From Frankiaceae bacterium (GTDB taxonomy: Bacteria > Actinomycetota > Actinomycetes > Mycobacteriales > SCTD01), in assembly GCA_947479995.1 (NCBI GenBank), contig CANKBT010000088.1, positions 1 to 10,458 on the forward strand: a stretch of 10,458 nucleotides of DNA, in the 5' to 3' direction. The notes beneath the pieces were generated by a model, which did not search any database, had not been told where the DNA came from, and was given only the letters and a program-made list of their open reading frames with translations. The position numbers and the translations under genes were made by a program. Below are positions 4,230 to 10,458 of the stretch, piece after piece (positions within the stretch are counted from its first letter, which is position 1; every line of letters begins with the position of its first letter).

Positions 4230-5522
4230 TCAGACGGTGCCGGCGCCCGGGCGGAAGCGCGGGAAGGCGGTGGCGCCGGCGTAGCGGGCGGCGTCGTCGA
4301 GCTCCTCCTCGATGCGCAGCAGCTGGTTGTACTTGGCCACGCGCTCGCTGCGCGCCGGGGCACCGGTCTTGATCTGGCCGCAGTCGACGGCCACGGCCAG
4401 GTCGGCGATGGTCGTGTCCTCGGTCTCGCCGGAGCGGTGGCTCATCATGCAGCGGTAGCCGCTGCGGTGCGCCAGGTGCACGGCGTCGAGGGTCTCGGTC
4501 AGCGTGCCGATCTGGTTGACCTTGACGAGCAGCGCGTTGGCGCAGCCGCGGGCGATGCCGTCGGCGAGGCGCACCGGGTTCGTGACGAACAGGTCGTCGC
4601 CCACGAGCTGCACCTGGTCGCCGAGCTGCGCGGTGAGCGCCTGCCAGCCGTCCCAGTCGCCCTCGTCGAGGGGGTCCTCGATGGAGACGATCGGGTAGTC
4701 GGCGACGAGCCCGGCGTAGTAGTCGGCCATCTGCTGCGCCGTGCGCTCGCTGCCCTCGAAGCGGTAGCCGCCGGCGCCGTGGAACTCGCTGGCGGCGACG
4801 TCGAGCGCGAGCGCGACGTCGCGCCCGGGGGTCAGGCCGGTCGCCGCGACGGCCTCGAGGATGAGGTCGAGGGCGTCGCGGTTGGCGGGCAGGTCGGGGG
4901 CGAACCCGCCCTCGTCGCCGACGCTCGTGGTGAGGCCGCGGGCCTTCAGCACCGCCTTGAGCGCGTGGTAGACCTCCGCGCCCCAGCGCAGCGCCTCGCT
5001 GAAGCTGGCCGCCCCGATCGGCGCGACCATGAACTCCTGCACGTCGACGTTGGTGTCGGCGTGCGCGCCGCCGTTGAGGATGTTGAGCATCGGCACGGGG
5101 AGCAGGTGCGCGTTGGGGCCGCCGACGTAGCGGAACAGCGGCAGGCCGAGCGAGTCGGCGCTCGCGCGGGCGACGGCGAGGCTGACGCCGAGCAGGGCGT
5201 TGGCGCCGAGGCGGCTCTTGTCGGGCGTGCCGTCGAGGTCGAGCAGCGCCTGGTCGACGAGCCGCTGCTCGCTGGCCTCGATGCCGACCAGCTCCGGGCC
5301 GATGGTGTCGAGCACGGCGTCGACCGCCTGGGTGACGCCCTTGCCGCCGTAGCGCGCGCCGCCGTCGCGGAGCTCGACCGCCTCGTACGCGCCGGTGCTC
5401 GCGCCGCTGGGGACCGCCGCGCGGCTGATCGTGCCGTCGTCGAGGGCGACCTCGACCTCGACGGTGGGGTTGCCGCGCGAGTCGAGGATCTCGCGGGCGC
5501 CGACGGCCTCGATGGACGGCAC
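4230..5522 (-). CDS. eno: Enolase (phosphopyruvate hydratase)
   Basis: This 430-residue cytoplasmic enzyme converts 2-phosphoglycerate to phosphoenolpyruvate in glycolysis and the reverse in gluconeogenesis. The length is normal for the family. The N-terminal domain starts SIEAVGAREILDSRGNPTVE and includes the mobile catalytic loop SGASTGAYEA. The barrel carries SVGDEGGFAPDL with the acidic catalytic Glu. Metal ligands lie in LALDVAASEF, SIEDPLDEGDWDGW and LVGDDLFVTNP. The catalytic Lys is in LLVKVNQIGT. The enolase signature SHRSGETEDTTIADLA is followed by GQIKTGAPARSERVAKYNQLLRIEE. The GTG start at 5522-5520 is chosen because AGGAG (5532-5528) lies 5 nt upstream and the protein then begins as family members do. 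An upstream in-frame ATG at 5603 would add 27 unrelated residues and run through the operator of the divergent repressor gene. It is the first gene of the minus-strand unit. Confidence 0.98.
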   Translation of the reverse strand: MPSIEAVGAREILDSRGNPTVEVEVALDDGTISRAAVPSGASTGAYEAVELRDGGARYGGKGVTQAVDAVLDTIGPELVGIEASEQRLVDQALLDLDGTPDKSRLGANALLGVSLAVARASADSLGLPLFRYVGGPNAHLLPVPMLNILNGGAHADTNVDVQEFMVAPIGAASFSEALRWGAEVYHALKAVLKARGLTTSVGDEGGFAPDLPANRDALDLILEAVAATGLTPGRDVALALDVAASEFHGAGGYRFEGSERTAQQMADYYAGLVADYPIVSIEDPLDEGDWDGWQALTAQLGDQVQLVGDDLFVTNPVRLADGIARGCANALLVKVNQIGTLTETLDAVHLAHRSGYRCMMSHRSGETEDTTIADLAVAVDCGQIKTGAPARSERVAKYNQLLRIEEELDDAARYAGATAFPRFRPGAGTV

Positions 5523-5527
5523 GGGTG

Positions 5528-5562
5528 CTCCTGTGGGGTCGGGAACGGGCCCAGCGAGCGTA
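5528..5562 (-). promoter_or_regulatory. eno: eno ribosome binding site and tentative -10 box
   Basis: AGGAG (5532-5528) is 5 nt from the GTG start and decides between the two possible eno starts. Further upstream, TACGCT (5562-5557) fits a TANNNT -10 element and would give a leader of about 28 nt. The base stretch at the matching -35 distance is weak. That upstream stretch reaches the repressor operator at 5583-5602, so the repressor might affect eno too. Confidence 0.4.
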
Positions 5563-5582
5563 GACGGTGGCCTCCTCCCCAC

Positions 5583-5602
5583 TGCACAAGAGGTGTTGTG
5601 CA
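5583..5602. promoter_or_regulatory. Operator of the ArsR-type repressor
   Basis: A perfect inverted repeat, TGCACAA - 6 nt - TTGTGCA, lies 29 nt before the repressor start. A third half-site, TTGTGCG (5610-5616), follows 14 nt after the second. The right arm covers the -35 box of the repressor promoter, so binding would block its own transcription. The assignment to this repressor rests on position and symmetry. Confidence 0.6.
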
Positions 5603-5624
5603 AGTGCTGTTGTGCGTCTAGCGT
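5596..5624 (+). promoter_or_regulatory. Promoter of the repressor-exporter operon, probably leaderless
   Basis: TTGTGC (5596-5601) and TAGCGT (5619-5624) are separated by 17 nt, a standard sigma-70-type layout. The -10 box ends 7 nt before the GTG start at 5632, so transcription would begin at or beside the start codon. No Shine-Dalgarno sequence is present before the GTG, consistent with leaderless translation. Confidence 0.6.
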
Positions 5625-5631
5625 CGCCGTC

Positions 5632-6198
5632 GTGCCCGCTGACCCGGTGACCGACTACCGCGTGCTCGCCGCCGTCGCCCACCCGCTGCGGCGCCGGCTG
5701 CTCGACCTGCTGCGCGCCGACGGCCCGGCCACCGCGACGACCCTCGCCGCCCGCACCGGCGCCGCCGTCGGCAGCGTCAGCCACCACGCGCGGGTGCTCG
5801 CGGCGCACGGCCTCGTGCTCGAGGCGCCGGAGCTGGCCCGCGACGGGCGCGAGCGCTGGTGGCGCCTCGGCGACGCCCGCGTCTCGTGGTCGACGCGCGA
5901 CTTCGCCGACGACCCGGCCGGGGCGGCCGCCTCGAGCGCCGCCGAGGAGCTCGGGCTGCGCCGGCAGCTCGAGCTGCTGGACGGCTGGCGGTCGCGCACC
6001 GCCACCGCCGACCCGGCGTGGGTCGACGCGGCGCACAGCACCGACATGTGGTTGCGCCTCACCCCCGACGAGCTCCGCACGATGAGCGCGGAGCTCGACG
6101 CGCTCCTGCAGGCGTGGCGCACCCGGGCGCTGCCGGACGACGGCGCCGAGCGCGAGGCCGTCTTCGTCTTCGCCCGGGCCTTCCCGGCCCGCCCGTGA
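5632..6198 (+). CDS. ArsR-type winged-helix transcriptional repressor
   Basis: This 188-residue DNA-binding protein probably represses itself and the exporter gene behind it. The N-terminal winged helix-turn-helix (about residues 6-80) contains AVAHPLRRRLLDLL (14-27), the recognition region AAVGSVSHHARVLAAHGLV (44-62) and the wing, ending in RERWWRL. This is the HTH_20/ArsR type. The C-terminal part (about 95-188) is mostly alpha-helical and probably binds a ligand or makes the dimer. The protein has no cysteine, so the metal-thiolate sensing of classical ArsR/SmtB proteins is unlikely and an organic effector is more plausible. The GTG at 5632 was chosen because the conserved domain starts a few residues later and a promoter -10 box sits 7 nt before it. 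The open frame reaches back to 5395, but only as antisense of eno. The stop overlaps the exporter start by 4 bp. Confidence 0.88.
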   Translation: MPADPVTDYRVLAAVAHPLRRRLLDLLRADGPATATTLAARTGAAVGSVSHHARVLAAHGLVLEAPELARDGRERWWRLGDARVSWSTRDFADDPAGAAASSAAEELGLRRQLELLDGWRSRTATADPAWVDAAHSTDMWLRLTPDELRTMSAELDALLQAWRTRALPDDGAEREAVFVFARAFPARP

Positions 6199-7715
6199 CC
6201 AGCCCCGCGCGCGACCGCGACTTCCGCCTGGTGTGGGCGGGCACGGCGGCCAGCCGCCTCGGCACGTCGGTGGCGAGCGTGGCCACGCCGCTCGTCGCCC
6301 TCACCGAGCTCGACGCCGGGCCGCTCGTCGTCACGTCGCTGACGGCGGCCACCTGGCTGCCGTGGCTGCTCGTCGGGCTGCCGGCGGGCGCGTGGGTCGA
6401 CCGGCTGGCCAAGCGGCCGGTGATGGTGGTCTGCGACGTCGTGTCGGCGCTCGCCGTGCTCAGCGTGCCGCTCGCCGTGTGGGCCGGCGTGCTGACGGTG
6501 GCGCACCTGCTGCTCGCCGCCCTCGGCCTCGGCACGGCGGCGGTGCTGTTCACGACGGCGTGGACGAGCTACCTGCCCGCCGTGCTCGAGCCCGACGAGC
6601 TCGTGCCGGCCAACGCGCTGCTGCACGGCAGCGAGTCGGCCGCGCAGGTCGCCGGGCCGGGGCTCGCGGGCGCGCTCGCCGGGGCGCTCGGCGCCGCCGC
6701 CGGCCTGGTCGTGCAGGCGGCGGCGTTCGGCGCGTCGGCGCTGTGCCTGCTGCTCGTGCGCCGGCCCGAGCGCCGGCCGGCCGCGGCCGGCGAGCGCGAC
6801 CTGCGGCGCGAGGTCGCCGAGGGCGTGCGCTTCGTCGCGCGCGACCCGCTGCTGCGGCGCCTGGTGCTGCACGGCGCGGTGAGCAACTTCGCGCTGACCG
6901 GCTACTCCGCCCTGCTCGTCGTCCTGCTCGTCCGCGACGTCGGGCTGGCGGAGGGCACCGTCGGCCTCGTGCTCACGCTCAGCGCGCTCGGCGGCGTCGC
7001 CGGGGCGGCTGCCGCGCAGCCGCTCGTGCGGCGCCTCGGCAGCGCCCGCACGCTGGTGCGGTGCAAGGCGGGGGCCGGGCCGTGGGCACTGCTGGTGCCG
7101 CTCACCACCGGCCCGTCGACGCTGTGGCTGCTCGTGCTGGGCAGCACCGCCGTGGTCGCGGGCGTCGTGGCCGGCAACGTCGTCTCCGGCAGCTTCCGCC
7201 AGCGCTACGTGCCGGCGGGCCTGCTGGGCCGCGTGACGACGAGCATGCAGTTCGTCAACCTCGGCACCATCCCGCTCGGCGCCCTCACCGCCGGCGTGCT
7301 GGCCACGGCGCTCGGCACGCGCACCGCCGTCTGGCTGCTCGTCGTCGCCTACGCGCTGTCCGGCCTGCTGCTGGTGCTCGGCCCGCTGCGCGGCCGCCGC
7401 GACCTGCCCGAGGCCGCGCTGGTGCGGCCCGGGCCCGGTCAGCGCGCGGCGCAGGTCTCCCCGCCCGACAGCACCGTGACGCGGCTGTCGTCGGCCTCGC
7501 CGTCGAGCAGGCCCGACAGGCCGCCGGCGACCAGCTCGACGCCGAGGCTGCCGGTCGAGACCTCGACGGCGGGCAGCGCGGCGCGCACCTCGGCCAGCGT
7601 CGACCCGAGGCCCACGCCCTCGGGCGTGCGCAGGTCGCGCCCGTCGCCGCCCTGCTCGGTCCAGCCGACGAACGTCCCGTCGTCGACGAGCACCGAGAAG
7701 CCGTCGACGGCGTAG
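6195..7715 (+). CDS. MFS drug/metabolite exporter with unusual antisense-encoded tail
   Basis: This integral membrane protein of the major facilitator superfamily resembles the DHA3/EntS- and macrolide-efflux-like exporters and presumably expels a small molecule by proton antiport. The GTG start overlaps the repressor stop (GTGA). It begins TSPARDRDFRLVWAGTAASRLG, typical of this group. The loop motif LPAGAWVDRLAKRP near residue 62 is MFS motif A (G-x3-D-R-x2-K-R). About 12 hydrophobic helices fill residues 10-405, broken by the central basic loop RRPERRPAAAGERDLRREVAEG. The family part ends near residue 410, close to base 7430. No stop follows until 7715, so the frame adds about 90 Ser/Pro/Thr-rich residues (506 in all) that are the reverse complement of the lipoprotein gene. 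The tail may be a genuine read-through extension, or an unseen frameshift may have removed the original stop. The substrate is unknown. Confidence 0.88.
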   Translation: MTSPARDRDFRLVWAGTAASRLGTSVASVATPLVALTELDAGPLVVTSLTAATWLPWLLVGLPAGAWVDRLAKRPVMVVCDVVSALAVLSVPLAVWAGVLTVAHLLLAALGLGTAAVLFTTAWTSYLPAVLEPDELVPANALLHGSESAAQVAGPGLAGALAGALGAAAGLVVQAAAFGASALCLLLVRRPERRPAAAGERDLRREVAEGVRFVARDPLLRRLVLHGAVSNFALTGYSALLVVLLVRDVGLAEGTVGLVLTLSALGGVAGAAAAQPLVRRLGSARTLVRCKAGAGPWALLVPLTTGPSTLWLLVLGSTAVVAGVVAGNVVSGSFRQRYVPAGLLGRVTTSMQFVNLGTIPLGALTAGVLATALGTRTAVWLLVVAYALSGLLLVLGPLRGRRDLPEAALVRPGPGQRAAQVSPPDSTVTRLSSASPSSRPDRPPATSSTPRLPVETSTAGSAARTSASVDPRPTPSGVRRSRPSPPCSVQPTNVPSSTSTEKPSTA

Positions 7716-8056
7716 GCGGTGCGCGGCCCCTGGCCGCACTCGACGGCGCTCGTGCGGATGCTCCCCCGCAGCTGCGGGGCGAGCACCGACTGCAGGGTGC
7801 GCTCGCTCGCCTCGCCGAACCGCAGGGGGCGGCCCTCGACGTCGAGGCCGTCCGGGCGCAGCACCACCGCCGAGGCGGGCACCGCCGGGGTCGCGAACGC
7901 GGTCGGCGGGGGCGTGGCGCTGGGCGGCGGCGAGGGCGCGGCGGTCGTCGGCCGGGGCGTCGCGGCCGCGCGCGGCGCGGGGTCGTCGCCGCCGCACCCG
8001 GCGGCGAGACCGGCGAGCAGGGCCAGGGCGGCGAGGCGGCGCGTCACGCGCCGCAT
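7439..8056 (-). CDS. Putative lipoprotein of unknown function
   Basis: This 205-residue predicted membrane-anchored lipoprotein has the signal peptide MRRVTRRLAALALLAGLAAG and a lipobox Cys at residue 21. It continues with a Pro/Thr/Ala/Ser-rich linker (about 24-60), then a globular domain. That domain has VECGQGPRTAYAVDGFSVLVDDGTFVGW and ends SGGETCAAR, leaving two Cys that could form a disulfide outside the cell. I do not recognise the domain. The ATG at 8056-8054 is chosen because it starts the signal peptide directly. A longer frame from 8179 would place 41 Arg/Pro/His-rich residues ahead of it, encoded by a 9-bp repeat and mazG antisense. No ribosome site is evident. Its place between mazG and eno is that of lpqU (Rv1022) in mycobacteria, but it has no visible lytic transglycosylase features. 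Its 3' 277 bp overlap the exporter frame on the other strand. Confidence 0.75.
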   Translation of the reverse strand: MRRVTRRLAALALLAGLAAGCGGDDPAPRAAATPRPTTAAPSPPPSATPPPTAFATPAVPASAVVLRPDGLDVEGRPLRFGEASERTLQSVLAPQLRGSIRTSAVECGQGPRTAYAVDGFSVLVDDGTFVGWTEQGGDGRDLRTPEGVGLGSTLAEVRAALPAVEVSTGSLGVELVAGGLSGLLDGEADDSRVTVLSGGETCAAR

Positions 8057-8083
8057 CGTGCCAGTCGTGCCGGTCCCGCCGGG

Positions 8084-8124
8084 GCGGTGCGGGCGGTGCG
8101 GGCGGTGCGGGCGGTGCGGGCGGT
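8084..8124. repeat. 9-bp tandem repeat behind mazG
   Basis: Four full units of GCGGTGCGG (8084-8119) and a partial fifth run up to the mazG stop codon, in the 67-nt gap before the lipoprotein gene. Such a repeat can change length by slippage. It would alter the mazG-lipoprotein spacing without changing either protein. Confidence 0.85.
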
Positions 8125-8894
8125 CAGCCGGCGGGCCAGCGCGCCTCCCACCCCTGCGCGTCGAGGTCGGCCGGGTCACCGCCGGCGTCGCGCACGGCGC
8201 GCTCGGTGGCGGCGAGCGCGTCCCCGTAGCCCCGCGCCGTGGTGCGCAGCGCGACCTCCGGGTCGACGCCCTCGGCCCGGCAGCGCCGCACCAGCTCCCA
8301 CAGCTCGCCGCCCGGGCCGTCGTACGCGGGGACGGGCGCGCCCAGCCGCTCCGCGCGGCGCTGGAGCTTCGCGGCCAGGGAGAGCGCGGGCTGCCCGAGC
8401 GGCACGCCGTCGGTGACCGACGTGCGCCCCTTCTCGGCGGCCTTGAGCGCCTCCCAGGTGCCCTCGAGGTCGTCGGCGCTCGCGCCGGCGAAGACGTGCG
8501 GGTGGCGGCGGACGAGCTTGTCGACGAGGTCGCCCGCCACGTCGTCGATCGACCAGGCCGCGTCGGCCTCCTCGGCCAGCCGCGCGTGGAAGGCGATCTG
8601 CAGCAGCAGGTCGCCGAGCTCCTCGCGCAGGGCGACCGGGTCGTCGTCCTCGAGCGCCTCGTACGCTTCGTACGCCTCCTCGAGCAGGTACGGCATGAGC
8701 GACCGGTGGGTCTGCGCGGCGTCCCACGGGCAGCCGCCCGGGCTGCGCAGCCGGTCCATCACGGCGACGACGTCGAGCAGCCGGGCGCCGCGGCCGGTCA
8801 CGACCTCGACGCCCTCCACGCCGGCGAGCGCCTCCTGCACGGCGCGCAGGCGGTCGGGGTCGCCGCCCGCGACGACGACGCGCGTGGCCGTCAC
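8124..8894 (-). CDS. mazG: MazG nucleoside triphosphate pyrophosphohydrolase
   Basis: This 256-residue cytoplasmic enzyme hydrolyses (d)NTPs, including damaged or non-canonical ones, to NMP and pyrophosphate and so cleans the nucleotide pool. The MazG domain begins near residue 40 with LLDVVAVMDRLRSPGGCPWDAAQTH. The metal-binding acidic residues follow in LLEEAYEAYEAL (70-81; Glu72, Glu73, Glu76) and REELGDLLLQIAFHA (90-104; Glu91, Glu92, Asp95). After that come KLVRRHPHVF (126-135) and WEALKAAEKG, the usual end of the first MazG domain. Residues 1-38 form a short N-terminal piece, less than the longer N-terminal region of the mycobacterial protein. The second MazG domain of E. coli MazG seems degenerate here (about 170-256). 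The GTG start overlaps the stop of the upstream lipoprotein gene (GTGA). It matches the mfd-mazG order of Rv1020-Rv1021. Confidence 0.95.
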   Translation of the reverse strand: MTATRVVVAGGDPDRLRAVQEALAGVEGVEVVTGRGARLLDVVAVMDRLRSPGGCPWDAAQTHRSLMPYLLEEAYEAYEALEDDDPVALREELGDLLLQIAFHARLAEEADAAWSIDDVAGDLVDKLVRRHPHVFAGASADDLEGTWEALKAAEKGRTSVTDGVPLGQPALSLAAKLQRRAERLGAPVPAYDGPGGELWELVRRCRAEGVDPEVALRTTARGYGDALAATERAVRDAGGDPADLDAQGWEARWPAG

Positions 8895-9946
8895 TGCGGG
8901 ATCTGGAGCGGGTCCTCGCTGGTCGCCGGCTCCGCGCCCGCCTCGCGGCTGAGCTCGCGGTCGTCCTCGGCGACGACGTCGAGCGCGTCGACGTCCCAGC
9001 GGCCGAAGCGCGGGTTGACCGTGATGTCGAGGTCGTCGGCCGCGTCGCGCACCGCCGCCTCGACGGCGGCCTGGCGCTCCGGGCCGACCAGCTCGGCCCG
9101 CAGGTCGGGCGCCGCCTGCTCGAAGGTCGTCGTCTGCCGCTCGAGCACGCGCACGACGGCGGCGCCCTGCGGCACCTCCGTCACCAGCGTGCTGCCGACG
9201 GCGGCGCCGAACGCCGCCTCGGCGAGCTGCGGCTGGCCGGCCTCGACGAACGTCGACCGCGGCTGCAGCCCGAGGTCGCCGCCCTGCGCCGCCGACGCCT
9301 GGTCGCTCGACCGCTCGGTCGCCAGCGCGGCGAAGCCCGCCTCGTCGAGCCCCTGGGCCTGCGGCAGCAGGGCCTGGGCCTCGGCCAGCGTCGGCTGCAC
9401 CAGCACGGCGATGCGCACCTGGTCGAAGTCGTCGGCCTGCGCGTCGTACGCCGCCCGCACGTCGGCGTCGCTGACCTGGTCGTCGGGCACGAGCGCCTGC
9501 CCGAGCGCCTCGCTGAGCGCGCGGTTGCGGGCGATGCCGCGCACCCGCTCCTCGGACAGCCCGGCCGCGGCGGCCTGGGCCGCCAGCTCCTCCGGCCCGC
9601 CGGTGGCCTCGACGAGCCCGGCGTACTGCGCGTCGACGGCGCCCTGGTCGAGCTCGACGCCGGCGCGGCGCGCGGCCTCCTCGACCACCTCGACGGTGAT
9701 GAACTCGGTGAGCACGCTGCGCTGGAACGACGCGACGTCGGCGGTGACCTCCTGGCCGACGCCCGGCGTCGACAGCGCGTCGTCGACGACCTCGGCGAGC
9801 CGGTCGGTGGTGAGGCGCTCGTCGCCGACCAGCGCCGCCGCGCCGGCGCGCACGCCGTCGCTCCCGCCGCAGCCGGACAGCGCGAGGGCGAGCAGGGCGG
9901 TGGCCGCGGTGGTGCGGGCGGCGCGGGTGCGGGTCGTGCGCTTCAC
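8891..9946 (-). CDS. SurA/PpiC-like lipoprotein (peptidyl-prolyl isomerase family, possibly chaperone only)
   Basis: This 351-residue exported lipoprotein has a basic N-terminus, a hydrophobic run and the lipobox LSGC with lipid-modified Cys26. Residues 35-150 resemble the SurA N-terminal chaperone domain: mostly helical, starting AALVGDERLTTDRLAEVVDDAL. Residues 172-270 resemble a parvulin rotamase domain, with QVRIAVLVQPTLAEAQALL, ATERSSDQASAAQGGDLGLQPRSTF split around residue 222, and QLAEAAFGAAVGSTLVTEV. The His usual in the first parvulin strand (SHILV-type) is absent (VLVQ here), so isomerase activity is doubtful and a holdase role more likely. The tail (about 300-351) is acidic and unstructured. 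The GTG start at 9946 has AGAGGA 10 nt upstream. It follows mfd after 58 nt and overlaps mazG by 4 bp. Its role is presumably folding of secreted proteins at the membrane surface. Confidence 0.85.
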   Translation of the reverse strand: MKRTTRTRAARTTAATALLALALSGCGGSDGVRAGAAALVGDERLTTDRLAEVVDDALSTPGVGQEVTADVASFQRSVLTEFITVEVVEEAARRAGVELDQGAVDAQYAGLVEATGGPEELAAQAAAAGLSEERVRGIARNRALSEALGQALVPDDQVSDADVRAAYDAQADDFDQVRIAVLVQPTLAEAQALLPQAQGLDEAGFAALATERSSDQASAAQGGDLGLQPRSTFVEAGQPQLAEAAFGAAVGSTLVTEVPQGAAVVRVLERQTTTFEQAAPDLRAELVGPERQAAVEAAVRDAADDLDITVNPRFGRWDVDALDVVAEDDRELSREAGAEPATSEDPLQIPQ

Positions 9947-10004
9947 GTGCGTGAGGTCCTCTCGACGGGCGGGCGGGGCGATGGTCCCACGGGCGGGCGG
10001 TCGC

Positions 10005-10458
10005 TCAGCGGCGCGCGGGGGCGGCGCCGGCCGACGCGGCGCCGGCGGCCGCGGCCACCTGGTCGCCGAGGACGGCGTCGAGCAGGGCGGCCGCCCACTC
10101 CAGCAGCGCCGTGTCGCGCAGCGGCGCCCCGCCGAGGCGCCCGGTGGTCGGCATCGGCACGAGCACCGTGTCGAGCGTCGCCTTGACGACCGACCGCGGG
10201 TAGAGGCGCTGCAGCCGCATGGTCTGCGACTCGCGCAGGGGCATCGGCGCGAACCGCACCTGCTTGCCCTGCAGCGCCACCTCGGTGAGGCCGTAGCGCC
10301 GGGCGACGACGCGGAAGCGCGCGACGGCGAGCAGGTTCTCGACCGGCTTCGGCAGCGCGCCGTAGCGGTCGAGCAGCTCCTCGCGGACGGCGTCGACCGC
10401 GGCGTCGTCGGAGGCCGCGGCGAGCCGGCGGTAGGCCTCCAGCCGCAGCCGCTCCCCC
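10005..10458 (-). CDS. mfd: Transcription-repair coupling factor Mfd, C-terminal part (5' end outside window)
   Basis: The frame is open to the right edge of the window. The visible 150 residues are the C-terminal region of Mfd, the ATPase that pushes stalled RNA polymerase off DNA lesions and recruits UvrA. The visible part begins GERLRLEAYRRLAAASDD, the helix that ends the motor part. It continues with VREELLDRYGALPKPVENLLAVARFR, then the D7 (TRCF) domain with VRFAPMPLRESQTMRLQRLYP and PTTGRLGGAPLRDTALLEW. The D7 domain holds the UvrA-binding surface shut until Mfd meets RNA polymerase. The last 20 or so residues are Ala-rich and probably disordered. Position next to mazG agrees with Rv1020-Rv1021. 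The helicase motifs and the start lie outside. Confidence 0.95.
   Translation of the reverse strand, partial: GERLRLEAYRRLAAASDDAAVDAVREELLDRYGALPKPVENLLAVARFRVVARRYGLTEVALQGKQVRFAPMPLRESQTMRLQRLYPRSVVKATLDTVLVPMPTTGRLGGAPLRDTALLEWAAALLDAVLGDQVAAAAGAASAGAAPARR

Noticed and set aside
5523..5603. Longer enolase start at 5603
   Set aside because: It would add 27 residues unlike enolase and run through the operator; AGGAG sits ahead of the GTG at 5522.
5655..7997. 780-codon minus-strand frame opposite the repressor and exporter
   Set aside because: It is low-complexity Arg/Ala/Gly shadow coding. The + strand frames show a helix-turn-helix and an MFS fold.
9964..10001. Direct repeat ACGGGCGGGCGG between mfd and the SurA-like gene
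   Set aside because: It is a short G/C-only repeat in a 58-nt gap, compatible with composition alone; no hairpin or site pattern is evident.

Overview
The window is very GC-rich chromosomal DNA with strong G/C at third codon positions, many GTG starts and 4-bp GTGA gene overlaps. With the gene order mfd - (lipoprotein) - mazG - ... - eno - ftsB/divIC-like - DUF501 - ppx this points to an actinobacterium (Actinomycetes). The same core order is known from Mycobacterium tuberculosis (Rv1020 mfd, Rv1021 mazG, Rv1022 lpqU, Rv1023 eno, Rv1024, Rv1025, Rv1026 ppx2). I cannot name the genus.

Left edge (1-567, + strand): the 3' part of an EAL-domain cyclic-di-GMP phosphodiesterase gene. It is followed by a large two-part hairpin (630-674) that can end transcription from both sides.

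The 568-1333 stretch has no ordinary gene but is highly structured. Between 748 and 1057, on the minus strand, a 24-nt core occurs five times at 67-76 nt intervals. Each copy reads start codon - Arg-Gly-Ala-Asn-Trp-Gly - TAG and is preceded by a purine-rich Shine-Dalgarno-like sequence. The copies lie in three reading frames, so they cannot form one protein. The only differences among the cores are GTG versus ATG at the start and a synonymous Ala change. I read this as a tandem array of heptapeptide micro-genes, the most unusual item in the window. Upstream of it (1058-1296) are a long inverted repeat, two copies of a promoter-like motif and a FliA-like box.

1334-5522 (minus strand): a housekeeping block transcribed eno -> ftsB-like -> DUF501 -> ppx -> family 5 uracil-DNA glycosylase. 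The genes from ftsB onward overlap by 4 bp or are 1 nt apart, suggesting translational coupling. The products cover glycolysis, cell division, polyphosphate/(p)ppGpp metabolism and DNA repair.

5523-7715 (+ strand): a divergent two-gene cassette of an ArsR-type repressor and an MFS exporter, with an inverted-repeat operator over a leaderless-looking promoter. It lies inside the otherwise conserved mazG-eno order and looks like an inserted, self-regulated efflux unit. The MFS reading frame runs 277 bp into the 3' end of the convergent lipoprotein gene.

7439-10458 (minus strand): mfd (3' end) -> SurA/PpiC-like lipoprotein -> mazG -> short lipoprotein of unknown function. This group combines transcription-coupled repair, nucleotide-pool cleaning and two exported lipoproteins.
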